From Paragonimus westermani (taxonomy: Eukaryota > Platyhelminthes > Trematoda > Plagiorchiida > Troglotrematidae): a DNA stretch of 64,000 nucleotides. The stretch's first letter is position 1; every line of letters starts with the position of its first letter. The stretch lies in NCBI GenBank assembly GCA_008508345.1, contig QNGE01002996.1, positions 1-64,000 on the forward strand, given 5' to 3'. Positions 37,866 through 48,400 of this stretch are shown in pieces. Position numbers and translations under genes: made by a program. Below the pieces are notes generated by a model. It did no database searches, was not told the origin of the DNA, and saw only the letters and a program-made list of their open reading frames with translations.

Positions 37866-38181
37866 TCATTTGTTGCGGTTTTAGAGCATCCCACTCGGTC
37901 ATTCTATGCGGGACCACACCAGAGGTCAGGTTGATCGGGAAAGTGCCCTCGATCCAGCACAAATTAGTTATATACGAGTCCGCATTCACGCCGCTCACCG
38001 TAGTTGGCAAATAGCATACCAGTGGGGTCATGAAATATTGTCGAAGTGTTACTAGCACCATACATATCAGCAGAACGATCACGTTCCATTGGAAGTTCGC
38101 GCGATCGGCTAAATCTTCAAAACCGACATAATTGCATGCGGAAAACGACTGAACATAGCCAAGAAATTCCGCGGCAACCAT
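37866..38181 (-). CDS. Innexin, exon 1 (residues 1-105)
   Basis: First coding exon of the gap-junction protein. ATG at 38181-38179 has G at -3 and +4, and an in-frame TAG three codons upstream supports this start. The translation opens MVAAEFLGYVQSF, a flatworm-innexin-style N-terminus, then TM1 (about 33-50, VIVLLICMVLVTL) and extracellular loop 1 with Cys56 and Cys75 (PLVCYLP, NLCWIEGTF) and an N-glycosylation sequon NLT at 84-86. The exon ends CAA CAA ATG A followed by gtgagt, a strong donor; the split codon joins to exon 2 as Asn106. Reading past the donor gives a Cys/Phe-rich string with no innexin similarity, which confirms the splice. A 5' untranslated exon further upstream cannot be excluded. 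Confidence 0.95.
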
Positions 38182-40460
38182 TGCTGGCTAATAACTGAGT
38201 GAGGATAGGCTGTGGAAAGGAAACGGGAAGTTGCATCAACTCGGATCAGGGCAACCTGAGTGTTAACCGTTTCCAGTGATAGTGGATTGTGCATGCAAAG
38301 CGGATGGTTGATTGAGATTGAAAGAAATTGACAGCTTTTATGATGTTTTGTATACACATTTGTTAACTTTCTTTGGACCGGGATCGAATAGATTTTTACA
38401 ACAACATTACTTCACACTACTTCAATACTTCGTTAGTCTTTCTAAAATCACAACCTCATGGAGTTTTACAACCTTCGGATACATTTTTATAAAATGCGTG
38501 TTATCCGGAAGTACGAAATTTGTGTGCTACTTAGGATGATGGGTAATATAAAACCGGATTTCTAGCAAACTAAATTCTGAACCTGTGTAGGTCAAAGCAG
38601 AAAGTAAATCACGCTGACAAGTGTGCGAGCGGCATTGTTGCTGTGTCTAGTCAAAAGAACTCTGTTCGCGCACTGAAAATACGAAGCGGCCTACAGCAAT
38701 CACAGACCAGACAATACGTTGTGGTGAACACGAAATGCACGTTTAATTAGTCGACTTCCGCAGTCGAATCGATGCGTAAACGGTGACAGTAGATGTTGAA
38801 GATGTGCAAAACAGTGTCGTACTTTCAGTCAGTACTAATGATTTATTTGGTGACCGAGTGAGCAACTTGAGAGGCTCTGCTGCGCTCGAATCTTGGACGG
38901 GTGACGCACGTAGCTACGTCACGTGGAAGTACGCGTTTTACGCTTCGTCGGAAAAACAGGCCTCTTGCGTTTGGACCTATGCACCGGTCTGGTCTGGTGC
39001 TACTTGCATTCACTCGGGTTAATAAGCGTGAAGACCAGTGCCGGTAAATTGCACTTGAACATGATGCTCCATAATTAGAGCGTTGGACCCTTTTCGGTGC
39101 ATCGACATATGGGCATGGGTTCCTTTGAAACGTCAGTCGAAGATTGATGAAGTTGGGAGAACTCAACAGCTTGCTACAACTGTAACTTAACAAAATCGGT
39201 GAAGTTTTGACGTATCAAGCCGGCTTTGCGAGAAACTGCGAGATTCTGACCCCTACCTTTCAACTGTATTACATGTCACCCACAACTGATTGCCATCTGG
39301 TGAACAGCACTGGCGTTTGGTTCTCTCATAGCACATTAAAATTATATATATTATAGATATAAATATATATAAAGCGTTCCAGCGAAGGGTTAGAAAGATT
39401 ACTTTGGTCCTGTCAGCTTCACTCGGCGAGAAGTGAAATTACGATAGAAAAAGCCAACAATCAGACATCCGATATCGTCTGTGTGCCAATGTAGCAATAA
39501 TGAGGAAAAATGCAAACTTGATAGATGAAGCTGAAAAGACTAAGTCGCATTGTTAGGCTATCAGGCAGCCTAGTAGGAACATGACAAGTATGTGTACGAT
39601 ACTGAAAGTACTTTAAGACAGATTGATAGGAAAATGATAACGAGCAATAATTACATTGTAGAGGTTTTGATCCGGCCCTTTATAGGTCAGGTCGATTAGT
39701 TCTGGAATAGGGGTGATTGTGACAGCTGACAAAAGCAAGAGGGTGTAAACTTTGTCATGATACTACCATAAATAGCTAGTTATCTCGGATAACTGGAAAC
39801 CATACCACATCACATGACTTAACGATTGCATTCGTTAAAGTTTCACAAGTGAAACGTTTATTTTCATTCCTCATTCCAACTGTTACCAGAAGAAGGCTTA
39901 TTACTGTAGCCAGGTGTATCTACAAGGTCATGCAGGTCGTATTTATTGGAAGAATGTCACAGCTGCTGACCTCATTAAAGAAATATCCAGTGACATTCAT
40001 CGCTCAATCAACTGTGATTTGTACCTGTATTTGTGGGGTACAGTTAAGATAGTGGTCCGGTGAAGTATCGAATATATCATACAGACGGAGATGCTGGTAA
40101 TTTTGATATTCATCTCTTATAACAAGACCTGAACGTCGTCGAATGTCTCGTCATTCGTCGAACAAAAATTGCTCAGTGTGTACAACAGCAGATTGATGTC
40201 CACTGACCTATCATACGTCAGTTTTAACCCGCTGCTCTGAGAATGTCTATGTCACCAACATTCTTGATTATTAACTGGGTTGAAAACTCGACAATCAATA
40301 TCCCCTGGACTCACCAGAAAACTCGTGATGATCTCCCAGCAGAGCCCTTATTACTCTTTCTTAATGATACGCTGTCTGTAAATTTCGGCTCCGCTCATAC
40401 CATTGATCAGCTTTAACAGGAGTGAAACAAGATTCTAGTGCTTCCTTTCAAAACGCATAG
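38182..40460. other. Innexin 5' flank; no other gene recognised
   Basis: Holds the upstream region of the innexin gene on the minus strand; I cannot fix a promoter. Frames at 38783-39022 (plus) and 38843-39193 (minus) overlap each other, are GC-richer than their surroundings and are unrecognised. An AT-rich simple repeat lies at 39340-39373. Confidence 0.45.
39340..39373. repeat. AT-rich simple repeat
   Basis: Almost pure alternating A/T tract (attatatatattat ... aaatatatat), about 34 bp, prone to unwinding and length variation. Confidence 0.85.
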
Positions 40461-40715
40461 GCAATCTGAAAATTACTCACAAGCAACTGTGGCTGGGCGT
40501 TTGCATGTGAAAAATCAGTTTTGTACAATGTGAGTTAATGGCACACTGATCAACATGGTTGCCTCACGAAAGTGTGGTCGGAGTTCTAGCCCCGGCTCTG
40601 GCGAGGATATGCACCACTGGACGAGCTCTAACGATAGCAAAGCTCAAGCCTAATATTTCTTTTCGAAAGAAGCTGAATGAAAATTATATGCAAATGTGAC
40701 AGCTTTCATCAATTT
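40461..40715 (+). repeat. SINE-like tRNA-derived element, copy A
   Basis: Aligns over about 250 bp with 45213-45463. It carries a Pol III A-box-like tggcacactgatc (40539-40551) and B-box-like gagttctagcccc (40581-40593), with the D-arm-style gttgcctcacg between them. The downstream body includes gcaccactgg, gagctctaac, cttttcgaaag and ctgaatgaaaat. About 78 bp upstream of the A box is also conserved between copies, so the tRNA-like head is internal and not terminal. Confidence 0.7.
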
Positions 40716-41114
40716 CCAGCTTGTATTAACTCATCGACAATGCTGCATTTCACCATTGAGATTAGTCAGATGTATGCGATGGGAATCACCACCTAAAAAG
40801 AAACTTAAGTCCATCACCTCTTCTCCAAAACAGGCTAGCTGAAATTGTTTACACGAAGTCGTAATCTACACTCAAGTGTCCAAGCCGTTTACTCTGATCA
40901 AATGAAAATCATCCACCACAAACTATCCGGTGAGCTTTCTGTAGAGCTCAAATAGATGATGAAAATTCCTTTAAAACCCAACAGCCACGAGCATTTTATT
41001 CGCCACTGCCCACACAGACCTCAGAATCAAACAAAGGGTTGCAGGTTTTCGACGGAAAGTAATCTAACATGCAGGCATCTATAGCCCGACTCATTCTGCC
41101 ACTTTGGCATGCAG

Positions 41115-41550
41115 CTCAGACTTGTGCACTCTAGTTATCCGTAGAACAATGTATTCACACATCTTTGTTTTAGTTCGTGTCGACCAACAAACGTTTGGTA
41201 AGCATCCTGCCTTTCTTTCCAGAAACTTGAGTCATGGAGGACTACCACCTATGTTCCTCGGCCCTAATGATGTACTATATGTCGAAAGTTTTGTTTGGTC
41301 TTTCCATTCAAATTTAAATTTGGTTAGTATACTAATCCCATACAGGGCACGTGAATGTGTACTTCTGGGCACATTTTTGAAATCATCCTTTCTAGATCAC
41401 ATCTCACTAGTGGAATTTGTTTAGTTTTTTCCAGTGAGATACGGAATCACACCACACGCTAGTCCGTCCCTTGGTTACCTGCAATGGTCGGCCGGACCGC
41501 AAAGGTCTTCGCTCACATGCCTTCGGGCCTTGCCCTTCCCGACGTACTAA
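41115..41550 (+). CDS. Candidate two-exon coding segment, unknown product
   Basis: Weak candidate. Block one (41115-41197) lies between ctttggcatgcag and the donor gtaagc, open for 27 codons. Block two (41435-41550) follows the very strong acceptor gtttagttttttccag and runs to TAA at 41548-41550. The phases agree across the implied 237-nt intron (one base plus two). Another strong acceptor only 25 nt after the donor would leave too short an intron and gives an immediate stop. No domain recognised; the second block is in GC-richer DNA. Confidence 0.22.
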
Positions 41551-42574
41551 ATACAGTGTGTATGGGCGGAACCACAAGCGACGCAATCCACTTGCAGTGA
41601 CAACTATGCGTAAGTCCCCCGGGGTTCACTCATCGTGGCGGGTTAATCCTGCAAAAAATGCCGCATGTACTTATTCATAAGTAAGTCTGTCCTACAAATA
41701 ATCCCTGGGTTTCCACTGCTAATTGTATCTGTCCAAAGATAACATACTTGACGGATAAAGGCAGAACCTCTACCGGTTTATTCTTCTGTATTTTACACTT
41801 GTCTGCTCATTTGCTATTTTTGTCACAGTCACATTCCGTGTAATCTATGAGCTTAAGGAGCAAAATATCTCTATGTAAGGATATGACTGTGATCCAAGGG
41901 TCGATTAGACGAACACAGTCAGGATGTGTAACCAACGATAGCACAGTGATCAGGGGACCAACCGTGGTAAGTAAGGATACTAGCACTTATCCGGAGAACG
42001 TAAGAACTTTGTCATCGTCTAAAATCGTCTGTGTACGCTGAAGATCCGAGGAGCGCTGTGCTTGCTAGCACACATAAATCACTCGTCACCAATATGCACA
42101 CGACGCCCACAGGTATTTCGCATGCGGCTATTTCAGGAGAAAAATGAGTGGCCTTTATTCGTGGAATGAGTACAAGGCCGAGACTTCCGGTTTGACTAGG
42201 CATTTCGTGCATTTCTGTTACCATGCTCACTTCAGCACTCACAGAGCTGGCAGTTTGGTTTGAACGCTTTCGTGTCAAAGCTAGACTATATTCTGCACCG
42301 GTTACGTGCTCAGAGTTGCCACACTGGTGGGTAACACCGACATCTGATTAATGGTCATAATTATGGGTTTGTTCTAGGAAATGTCTAACATGTGGAAGTT
42401 GGCTGACTTTGCCGCACTGCTGTTGGGTAGAATGAATGAAGTCAATCATCAGGTAAGAGGCAATGTACATTTCAAAATGGGTTGCAAACAATTTTTTTGA
42501 ACAATCTACGTGAAAAAGATCAGTGAATTGGCAATGACGGACAAGGATGTCATTGGAGAGAAGTAGTGCATTAC
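41551..42574. other. No confident gene
   Basis: Unrecognised frames only (41847-42041 plus, 42012-42278 minus). The GC-richer stretch of 41460-41660 ends here. Confidence 0.4.
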
Positions 42575-42831
42575 CGTGGAATCATGTAGGTTGTTCTGGA
42601 CCGCCGAAGGGAGTCTTTGGGAAAATAGCGTCTAGCCAAATCACCCACCATTGCTTGCATGTATGCTGGCGCTACACCAGTTTCTTTCACAACCATGACC
42701 AAAATGCTTATCAAAAATAATTCCCAATTAAGGTTTTCAGGGTTTGGTTTGACATCAAGCTGAAATGAAGCAAGAAGCTGTCCATCCCCAACAGCCTCAA
42801 TAACCTCCCGTAAATCGATTCTCGTCACCGG
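42575..42831 (-). CDS. Probable internal exon of an unidentified gene
   Basis: On the minus strand a pyrimidine-rich tract ending gttctgtcaaag precedes a frame open for 85 codons to a donor CCACG|gtaatg (phase 0 in, phase 2 out). About 34% of codons start with G against roughly 20% background, the strongest coding bias among the unassigned candidates. The translation looks like a folded, mostly helical protein: LREVIEAVGDGQLLASF, then a hydrophobic helix (NWELFLISILVMVVKETG), then AYMQAMVGDLARRYFPKD. I do not recognise the family; a HEAT-like helical scaffold is one guess. The frame continues upstream to 42882 but that part is probably intron. Same strand as the innexin, but nothing links them. 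Confidence 0.42.
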
Positions 42832-45212
42832 CTTTGACAGAACGAAAAGTGCATCAAAAAGAGATAAGCAGACAATCAGCATTTACAGTCACAAAGTGCA
42901 CTGTTAGGACAGTTGTCCCTGCTTCCCCGACAAGCATTTCTATCTTAAACACAACTAATGTGAAGAGCTTTTAGTTCTAACTGTGCGTATGTGCGCGTTA
43001 AACTGCAGAGACGGTAATGGTGAATTAGATGTGAAACTAATACCGGGTGGTGACTGTTCACTCAATGAATAGGCTGATTCAAAACGCTGTATATTTGATT
43101 TGCGAAGACCGTGAGAAGTGCATCCTGTTGCTAGTTTCTGGGTCATGTGGTGCTTCCGGAAAATCGATGTACCTGAGCCAATCATGCCTAGGGAATCTTG
43201 AAAGTATTGAGAAAAATCGGAGTTCAGATAGCCCATTTGTCAGAATATTGCCTCTCGTGTGTATGCCTGAGCCCCGAATAAACCACTAGACTTCTGTCAC
43301 TGTTCGATCAGCAGAACAGCATGTAGCACGACAGCTAAGGGTGTGTGATATTAGATCGGAAAATATCTCAATACATAAACACTTGGCATTTCTCTTTAGA
43401 CGTTCACGTCAGAGTGACGGTATACAAGTAGGAATAAACGTTTGGTAAAAGTGACCCAAAACTACCTCCTCCTGTGGTTTTTCTAAGCGACTACACAAAC
43501 TACCTATAAGTACACAAACTATGTAGTAGTCAATGTTCGCAGAGTCAAATGCAATCAGCGGGGAACAGTCACAGCACCCACAGTCTCGGTTTCGTTATCC
43601 GCAAGTGGAAGCACACGGCATATCGACTCTCGTACATCTGATCGCTAGATCGTACACTATTTTGTGATCAAAACGAACTCTTTTTGGGGTTTTGCTTGTC
43701 AGCTGTCTAGTTCTTCGAGGTTAGGCACGTGTTAGAGGTTTGGACGAGTTGCCGAATAAATTTGTCTCGAATGTAATTGTGAACAGTTAGCCGTCCACTC
43801 ACTTCTAGGCAGGATGCTTCTTAAACAAACCAGTCATCACTGTTAACTATGGACACTCGCCTACATATTCTGGATAACATGTACCACGTGGCGCTAGCCG
43901 GAGATAAAAACCATTTGTACAGTTTGCTTTATTTATCACACTTTCTGTTTTCTGTGCTCGCATCGCTCGTTTACTAATGTCTGAAAGTTAGGTCATGGTA
44001 TTTCGTTCTATTATCAGCGTCCATGTTCTGATGTTTCAACAAGGTAACCACGTGACTCAAGCGTCTAGACTGTCGATTTTGTACTGTCTACCTGGTCAAC
44101 GTACACTTTAGAACGGCTATTTTGAGCTCAGAACAGAGGTACGTCGCATTCCCGGTGAGACGCGTGACATGACTTGACCGCCGCGTGAACAGTGAGATAA
44201 TTTCCGCGCGTATAGGTTTGCTAGTCCCGCCCATATCCGGACAGCACGGAAACTGTCGAGTTATGGCAGACGCACACGCACACGTGATTTGTTAACGCTT
44301 GAATTGTGACAGGAACACCTAGATATTAACTTATTTCGGAAGTTCAATGGTAAGAGTTACACCAGAACGCGTCAACAATACGAGGGGAAACAGGAATGTG
44401 TGGTTCTACGCTGATGCTTGCGGTCAATATTCGATGAATGACATAAAAGTAGGGAGTAGTCGCCGTTTTCTTATACGGTTAGACACTTAAGCTCGATAAC
44501 ACATCGTTTTAGTGATCATATGCGCTCAAACGGTGGTACGTAAGTGTGTAGAAATCTCATTTATTCAAAACATTTAATGGTTAAGCTGCAGATCATTCTA
44601 TAAAACATGTCGTATGAACAGTCACAAAGTGTTCGGTTAAACCCGGCTGCACTCAAAACACTAACATCCAGTGGTCAACACGAGACCTCAATCGACTGCT
44701 GACTGCGCACGAACACCAGCTGGGATGGCCAAGTCAATTCAGTCACTGAAGGTCAATGTCAGCCAGAATGACCTTTGACCTGAGTTGTTTGCGCCTAATT
44801 CGTTTCAACTGACCTGAACATCAGCGACCAAAATTGCTTACCACGCATGCTAATTAACACCGTCAGTATATTTTATGTTGTGTTTAGACGTTCAAGAAAC
44901 AACCACTAGAATGACCTCTTAAATCTACGGAAATCTAGCATAACAGCCTGTGGTCTCTGAACTTACTGGTAAGTATTGGTAGACTCGGTTGGTTCAAGTT
45001 GAACATCTCTCACAGCTGGTAGCAGCTGTCTCATTCTCAAAGATCTTTCAGTGATGTTCAGCCAAACAAAACACTTACTACTTATCAGTAATCAAAATAT
45101 CGGTCAACAAGTTTAACGAGTTCGGTAATTTCAAATTGGAAGAAAATCCTAATCGTGCGGTCAATGATTGTAGTTAACGGGACAGTTACCATGCATCCTA
45201 TCGGGGCGATCG
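42832..45212. other. No confident gene; small CpG-richer patch
   Basis: Open frames at 42955-43236 (minus) and 43047-43289 (plus) are unrecognised. The stretch 44130-44285 is visibly richer in GC and CpG than its surroundings and has a cccgccc box near 44226, but no gene start could be tied to it. Confidence 0.4.
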
Positions 45213-45463
45213 GGCAATCTGGAAATTACTCACAAGCAAATGTGGTTGAGCGTTTGTATGTGATAAGTCAGTAGTACACAATGTAAGGCAATGACGCAGT
45301 GGTCAATATTGCCTCATGAAAGCGTGGACGGAGTTCCAGCCGCGGCCGTGGCAAGGATATACACCATTAAACCAGCTCAAAATAGCGAATCTCTAGTCTA
45401 GTGTTTCTTTTCGAAAGAGGCTGAATGAAAATTTTACACGAGTGTGACAGCTACAGTCAATTA
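45213..45463 (+). repeat. SINE-like tRNA-derived element, copy B
   Basis: Matches copy A along its whole length, including the conserved upstream part (gcaatctggaaattactcac). A-box-like tgacgcagtggtc at 45292-45304, B-box-like gagttccagccgc at 45331-45343, body cttttcgaaagaggctgaatg. Same orientation as copy A, 4.75 kb away. Confidence 0.7.
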
Positions 45464-48400
45464 AGAATGATTTTCAAGTTACATCTATGGAGTTATTGGG
45501 AATTACCGTTTACAGGATTTGTTCAGCATTCACATTTAACCGTAGATCTTTCATTCGGGAATAGTGCAGGAAGTAGAACTTCGTTTGTCTTGACTAAGTG
45601 CCTACATCTTCTTTGCTGTGGAGGTCGGACGCAACTGTTTGTGTCTATGTTACGAATGCGATATGAGTGGCGTTCACTTGTGTGACTGTTTGCGTGTGCG
45701 TGCTGAAGAGGTTTGTTTCTGGGGCAGCTAACTGAAGCATTGTCTGTGACGCCCGTTCAGGGACAACTGAATTTTGGATAAGGTAACACGATCGCCCAGC
45801 AAAAAATTCAGGTGATTACATTCTGTCAGGAAGCAGAAAACGCAAACGATTGCCGTCCGGTAAACCAAATGAACACTTGAACTGGGGAGGAGCAATATAA
45901 ACGTTTAGAGACCCAGACGACAGTGGCGCTCCCACACATCACCGGTGGTGGTAGTTCATATGATATGGTGCTACCCATCTGGCCACTGTAGCATTACACG
46001 TTCGACTTCATTTAAACTGACTGGTACAATATTAGACACAAGAAATATGGTCTCATGCTTGTTCGGTCTTCAGTGCTATTCGAAGTGCTGGTGATAATTC
46101 ACTAGCTAGTAATTTGAGCACTTCCAGGTGACAATTTGAAGATTGGGGAGCCGTAATAAAGTTAACCAAAGTTTGACGTCGTTGCCTCGTAGTGATTTGA
46201 ACTTGCACCACCTGCTCCATGCCGCAGATCACACAACTAGTTTCCTGTACTTCGAACCTTAGATGGAGGAACCGTTACCATGTACTGGACTTAAACGCGC
46301 GGAAACGAAAAATGAGGTGGAAAAAGGATAACCGCCTGATTATTCACGTGAATTTTACCTACACCATGACAGATCAACTAGCGATTTACTAACCATTGAT
46401 CACCCGTATAGTGAACTAATGGAGCCGCAAAGTTCCACCTTTAAACTTTCTATACAGACTTATCTGAATGAAAGGTTCGTATTGTTGCTGTCAAAAATTG
46501 AGTATGACAATTTCTTGGCTGACCATGACCGTGCCCAAAACATTTGTACCTACACCGTTGAATAATCTCAGTGTTGATAATAAATCAAGTGTAGCGATTA
46601 ATGCAGTTACTCAGCTCCACGAGCAAGAGAAGCCAGATAATGTAGCATTATCCAATATGCCCCCATTCAGTTATACATACTTGTAGTTCCGGTTCACATA
46701 CTCAGTAAAATTTCAGCCGGGGTTGCTTCGTCGGTGAGACTCTTGAAGGTCTGACGAGGTGATAAACGTTATCTCATTGGATGGTCAGTCAAGGACGTAA
46801 TCCATCTTATTTTTAACAGAAGCTGGAGACTTCCAAGTCCGTAATTAATGCGACAAAATATCTATAGTTATTTCAACTCGTCACAGAGTTATCGATGAAA
46901 ACTGCAAGTGTGTCATGAATTATTGGTACACGTACACAGGAACAGCATGTGAGGAACATAAACTGCAGGGAAACGGAATCGCTGTTCACTTGAATTATAT
47001 CGTTGGGAACAACAGAGTAGGGCACGACACCAGTGTTTTGTTTGTTCCTCAAACCCAACATAGTATAATGTGAGTCTGAAAGTAATTGACACGGTCAGTA
47101 GAGAAACTGTGTTCTACGCTTTATCAAGCGTTACGTAGTGGTGGTTCCACACTGTGTCTGATTGGATGAAGACTGAAACTACTTTGAGTGTATGCGCAAA
47201 CGCCCTCGTGACACAAAGGTCAAGACTGTCTACTCGGATTTTGACGGCCTCGTTAACGATTGTCAAAAGATATCTAACAATCCGTTTCAAGGTACACGGT
47301 AAACGATCTGAATAGTGTACCTTTTATTGACTAGAGTCAATCAGGTGGCCGACAGTGATACTTGAAACTCTAACATACACACACATGAATATTCACGCAA
47401 ACTATCCGGTGTAAAATGTTCGGCACGATGGTGGTTGTAAAATATAACTGTACTTTTGAGTAGTGATATGGTGACGGGTATCCAACGGAATTTCAAACAA
47501 TGCCATGTAGAGTAGGTAGCTTCAGCTACTGTTTTCGGTATTCTGTGGACTAGCTTGTCCGTCTTCGAATCGGGGATATAAAAACATCTTTCATATCTGC
47601 TGATGGCAGTTTATGTTTATTCCATACTGCATGCATTCTATTCCAAGCGTAACACATTCTAACGCTCAAAAATGTTTGTTGTTTTCGGTTTGTTCTAAAC
47701 GGAAAAAGGATGTAGTGTTTTGTCTTGAAGACTAACAGAGATCACCTTGAACTGGGTTTCGAAATAAGTCGTGGTTGGTACAGCCCTATCTTTGGTGCAC
47801 CAATCTGAGCATGAAATTAGACCGCATGCTCTGGTGCGTGTCGAGGTAACCACCTGGTTATCTGCACACGACACACGGTGAACCCTGCTTTAAGCAGTGC
47901 AACCGGCGAGGTCAGCCGTCATAATCTATTTGCTATTGTCAAAAAATCGATGGCCACCCACAAGAGTGTGTGTAGACCTAAACTCCAGATGGATATGCCA
48001 GTAACTTGCGGCGAAACAGCACACAAACAAATCTGTTTGGTAGTTAGGATTTGGAGTGGATTCTGTTGGCCAGTGAGTTCAGTTGTTTAACAGTAGTTAC
48101 GCGCGAGGGTGGCGGTACCACATGATCAGGACGCACACGATATAGGTCATTACAACAATGTCGGATGTACGAGGTCAATCGGCTACCAGAGACCGTGCTG
48201 CGTGATAGGCGGGATGCGCGACGACGTCTGAGTGTCGATGCTGGCGAGTATACATTCACGTTCTTTCGCCATGGCTGACCGACCGAAAGTTGAGATGAAC
48301 ATTGATGCTAAAGTTTTGAGCATTGAATAGCGCCATGTAATGAACTATATTTTAGTGAGCCAATTGTTTACGGTGGTCGAAAATAATGAGGGTTATACCC

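Noticed and set aside
41198..41222. 25-nt intron between gtaagc and tttctttccag
   Set aside because: Too short for splicing even in flatworms and gives an immediate stop; the acceptor at 41434 is preferred in the candidate model.
46741..46775. Hammerhead-like ctgacgag ... taaacg
   Set aside because: The invariant GAAA is TAAA and no stem II can be formed with the right spacing.
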